This document shows positions 7,269 through 9,257 of a stretch of 9,257 bases of DNA, one piece after another. Made by a program: the position numbers and the translations under genes. The first letter of the stretch is position 1; every line of letters starts with the position of its first letter. The stretch is taken from positions 1-9,257 of the forward strand of contig JASHVH010000293.1 in the NCBI GenBank assembly GCA_030039575.1. Direction: 5' to 3'. The notes beneath the pieces are model-generated. The model did no database searches and was not told the origin of the DNA. It saw nothing but the letters and a program-made list of their open reading frames with translations. Source of the DNA: Acidimicrobiales bacterium (GTDB lineage: Bacteria; Actinomycetota; Acidimicrobiia; Acidimicrobiales; Palsa-688).

Positions 7269-8677
7269 AACCGAACGGCACCGACCGCCACCGGGTGGTG
7301 GTGGTGGGTGGGGGGTTCGGTGGCCTGTACGCCACCCGCGCCCTGGCCCGGCGGCGGGAGCCACTCGACATCACCCTGGTCGACCGGCGCAACCATCACC
7401 TGTTCCAACCGCTCCTGTACCAGGTGGCCACCGGGTTACTACCCGCCGGCCAGATCGCCCCGCCGTTACGCCATGTCGTGCGCAAGCGCAAAAACGTCCG
7501 GGTGGAATTGGCCGAGGTCACTGGCTTCGACCTCGAGCGCCGGGTCGTGCACGCGAATGTCTTCGGGCTCAAGACGCTTGATATACCGTATGACAGCCTC
7601 ATCGTCGCCGCCGGCGTCAACCAGTCCTATTTCGGCCACGACGAATTCGCGGTGTACGCGCCGGGCATGAAGACGATCGACGATGCCCACGAGTTGAGGC
7701 GGCGCATTTTCGGCGCGTTCGAGGTGGCCGAGATGACCTCGGACCCGGTGGAGAAGGAACGCTGGCTTACAGTGGCGATCGTGGGGGCGGGCCCGACGGG
7801 AGTCGAGCTGGCCGGCCAGGTCCGCGACCTGGCTTGCCGCAGCCTGCGGGGCGAGTTCCGTACTTTCCAGCCTTCGTCCGCGCGGGTCATCGTGTTGGAC
7901 GGGGGCAAGGAGCCGCTGGCCACCTTCGGTGACCAGCTTTCGGGGAAAGCGAGGAAAGAGCTCGAGCGCCTCGGGGTAGAGCTGAAGATGGGCACGCGCG
8001 TCGTGGGGGTCGACGCCAAGGGCGTGGACATCGTCGACAGTACCGGGGCGGCCAGCAGACTGGACGCCTACATCACGCTCTGGGCCGCCGGCGTCGAAGC
8101 CTCCCCGCTCGCCAAAGAGCTCGCAAACGCCTGCGGCGTAGAAGTCGACCGGGCCGGCCGTATCCCGGTACAAGCGGACAGTACGCTCCCCGGGCACCCC
8201 GAGGTGTTCGTGGTGGGTGACATGATGACCCTGAACAACTTGCCGGGCGTGGCCGAAGTGGCCATGCAGGGTGGCCTGCACGCCGCTAACACGATCGTAC
8301 GGCGGCTCAAGGGAGAGCCCTCGGTCGAGTTTAAGTACCGCGACCTCGGGAGCGCCGCCGCGGTCGGGCGGTTCCGGGCCATCGTGAGTGTCCGGAGGGT
8401 GCACCTCTCCGGCTTCCCGGGCTGGGTCGTGTGGGCCTTTGTGCACCTGGCCTTCCTCACCGGGTTCGGCAACCGGATGACGACAATCCTCAAGTGGACG
8501 CGTTCCAACGTCGGGCGGGGCCGGCCTGAACGTGAGTTCAGCGTCCGCCACACCGGCGGCGACCTGAGCACACCGACCGCGGTGCGGTCCATTATCCAGC
8601 CCAAGCCGCTCCCGCTACTCGATGAATTCACGGCAACTGAGGCTGACGAACCACCGGCCGCGACCAGTCCCAACTAA
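7265..8677 (+). CDS. ndh: Type II NADH:quinone oxidoreductase (NDH-2)
   Basis: 470-residue monotopic flavoprotein that transfers electrons from NADH to the membrane quinone pool without pumping protons; its length is close to mycobacterial Ndh. The first FAD motif GGGFGG is at 15-20, followed by FQPLLYQVATGLL (47-59), typical of NDH-2. The NADH-binding GAGPTG is at 174-179, LWAAGV at 263-268 and the second FAD motif VFVVGD at 304-309. The EVAMQGG segment (321-327) corresponds to the family's conserved quinone-site region. A hydrophobic stretch, about 374-392, near the C-terminus would serve as membrane attachment. The ATG overlaps the GMC stop as ATGA, with GGAG at 7253-7256. The last 20 or so residues are Ala/Pro/Thr-rich and probably disordered. 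A related FAD-dependent disulfide-oxidoreductase-fold enzyme is the only real alternative. Confidence 0.92.
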   Translation: MKPNGTDRHRVVVVGGGFGGLYATRALARRREPLDITLVDRRNHHLFQPLLYQVATGLLPAGQIAPPLRHVVRKRKNVRVELAEVTGFDLERRVVHANVFGLKTLDIPYDSLIVAAGVNQSYFGHDEFAVYAPGMKTIDDAHELRRRIFGAFEVAEMTSDPVEKERWLTVAIVGAGPTGVELAGQVRDLACRSLRGEFRTFQPSSARVIVLDGGKEPLATFGDQLSGKARKELERLGVELKMGTRVVGVDAKGVDIVDSTGAASRLDAYITLWAAGVEASPLAKELANACGVEVDRAGRIPVQADSTLPGHPEVFVVGDMMTLNNLPGVAEVAMQGGLHAANTIVRRLKGEPSVEFKYRDLGSAAAVGRFRAIVSVRRVHLSGFPGWVVWAFVHLAFLTGFGNRMTTILKWTRSNVGRGRPEREFSVRHTGGDLSTPTAVRSIIQPKPLPLLDEFTATEADEPPAATSPN

Positions 8678-8695
8678 AGCTGCACGCCAAGTACG

Positions 8696-8710
8696 AGGAG
8701 GTAGACCATG
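8696..8710 (+). promoter_or_regulatory. Strong ribosome binding site for the small membrane protein gene
   Basis: AGGAGG at 8696-8701 lies six bases before the ATG at 8708. The perfect site argues that this small unrecognised frame is a genuinely translated gene. Confidence 0.8.
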
Positions 8711-9034
8711 AAGCCACCAGCGACAAACCAGCAAGTCAAGTTCGACCCCGGCCCGTACCTGATCGGGTCCATTTTGGTGGGCGTCGGCGCTTTGCTGGCG
8801 TTCCTCGGCTTTGCCATTGGAAGCCTGCACTCTGTAAACCAGGGCATACGGTGGGTGCGGAGCTGGGAGCAGGACCCCGGCGACCTGGCCAAAATGAAGT
8901 GGGAGAAGATGAAGGTGGCCAGCGCGGCTGGCGCGGACGCGTGGAAGACCTCCGCTCCGGCATCATCCGCTCCGGCATCATCCGCTCCGGCATCATCCGC
9001 TCCGGCGTCAGTAGCAGACGACGGCGGCCAATAA
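8708..9034 (+). CDS. Small one-pass membrane protein of unknown function with SAPAS repeat tail
   Basis: I do not recognise this 108-residue protein. A hydrophilic N-terminus is followed by one strongly hydrophobic, Gly-rich segment (about 17-41), too far from a cleavage motif to look like a classic signal peptide, so a membrane anchor is likelier. Next comes a charged, Trp- and Lys-rich region (about 45-72, with RWVRSWEQDPGDLAKMKWEK). Residues 82-101 are four copies of SAPAS, then an acidic end (VADDGGQ). It is real by several signs: an excellent ribosome site, position 30 bases after ndh and one base before the GH15 start, and matching high-GC codon use. Its place in the operon suggests it anchors or links one of the soluble enzymes to the membrane; that is inference only. 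Confidence 0.8.
   Translation: MKPPATNQQVKFDPGPYLIGSILVGVGALLAFLGFAIGSLHSVNQGIRWVRSWEQDPGDLAKMKWEKMKVASAAGADAWKTSAPASSAPASSAPASSAPASVADDGGQ
8951..9010 (+). repeat. Four-copy 15-base tandem repeat encoding SAPAS
   Basis: Units at 8951-8965, 8966-8980 and 8981-8995 are identical (tccgctccggcatca). The fourth, 8996-9010, differs by one base (a to g in the last triplet but one, silent). As 15 is a multiple of three, copy-number change would keep the frame and simply alter the length of the Ser/Ala/Pro tail. The near identity at DNA level indicates recent expansion. Confidence 0.95.
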
Positions 9035-9035
9035 A

Positions 9036-9257
9036 ATGGCCTACCCCCCTATTGCCGACCATGGGCTGATCGGTGACCTGCAAACTGCCGCTCTGGTGGC
9101 GACCGATGGCACGGTCGATTTCTATTGCTACCCTCGCTTCGATTCGCCGACCGTCTTCGCGTCGCTCCTCAACGACAAACGGGGCGGCCGCTTTGCCCTG
9201 GCCCCCCGGGGCCCTCACGTGACGAAGCAGATGTACCTCCCGAACACGGCCGTCCTC
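9036..9257 (+). CDS. Glycoside hydrolase family 15 (glucoamylase/trehalase-like), N-terminal fragment
   Basis: The first 74 codons only; the frame stays open to the right edge. The N-terminus PPIADHGLIGDLQTAALVA followed by DGTVDFYCYPRFDSPTVFASLL (broken here for length) and GGRF is the characteristic opening of bacterial GH15 proteins. These inverting enzymes release glucose from alpha-glucosides, and in mycobacteria a GH15 protein is a trehalase. GH15 proteins of this type are about 600 residues, so roughly 90 percent lies outside and the catalytic glutamates cannot be checked. There is no signal peptide, which suggests action on an intracellular substrate such as trehalose or glycogen fragments. 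The ATG is one base after the small-protein stop with no strong ribosome site, so coupled translation is likely. Confidence 0.88.
   Translation, partial: MAYPPIADHGLIGDLQTAALVATDGTVDFYCYPRFDSPTVFASLLNDKRGGRFALAPRGPHVTKQMYLPNTAVL

Noticed and set aside
7466..8551. Minus-strand open frame of 361 codons opposite ndh
   Set aside because: Fully antisense to NDH-2, with a low-complexity, His/Asp/Pro-rich translation typical of high-GC complementary frames.

Overview
The window is high-GC, densely coded DNA from a bacterial chromosome. GTG starts, coupled gene junctions and the mycobacterial-type NDH-2 suggest a high-GC actinobacterium. I infer this from general protein character and composition; there is no rRNA or marker gene to settle it. 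No RNA gene, insertion sequence, CRISPR array or attachment site was seen.

Two divergent operons share an intergenic region of about 160 bases (4755-4916). The left operon runs on the minus strand as cydD - cydC - cydA. It encodes the two halves of the CydDC ABC transporter, needed for cytochrome bd assembly, followed by the catalytic heme-bearing subunit of the cytochrome bd quinol oxidase. cydA runs off the left edge after 406 codons. The genes are tightly coupled: cydD/cydC share GTGA and cydC/cydA share TAATG. Having the transporter genes before cydA is the reverse of the common cydABDC order, and cydB must lie further left if it is present here.

The right operon runs on the plus strand: a glucose-1-dehydrogenase-like SDR (4917-5684), a GMC-family FAD oxidoreductase with an unusual cysteine cluster (5715-7268), a type II NADH dehydrogenase (7265-8677), a small unrecognised one-pass membrane protein ending in a perfect-to-near-perfect SAPAS tandem repeat (8708-9034), and the start of a GH15 glucoamylase/trehalase-like hydrolase (9036 to the right edge). 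Short gaps, an ATGA overlap and strong Shine-Dalgarno sites support a single transcript.

Taken together the locus reads as a sugar-to-quinone-to-oxygen module. GH15 would free glucose from an alpha-glucoside such as trehalose, the SDR would oxidise it with NAD(P), NDH-2 would pass NADH electrons to the quinone pool, and cytochrome bd would deliver them to oxygen. The GMC enzyme would be a second flavin-dependent oxidation step, perhaps tied to the membrane by the small protein. The individual family calls are firm; the integrated pathway is inference.
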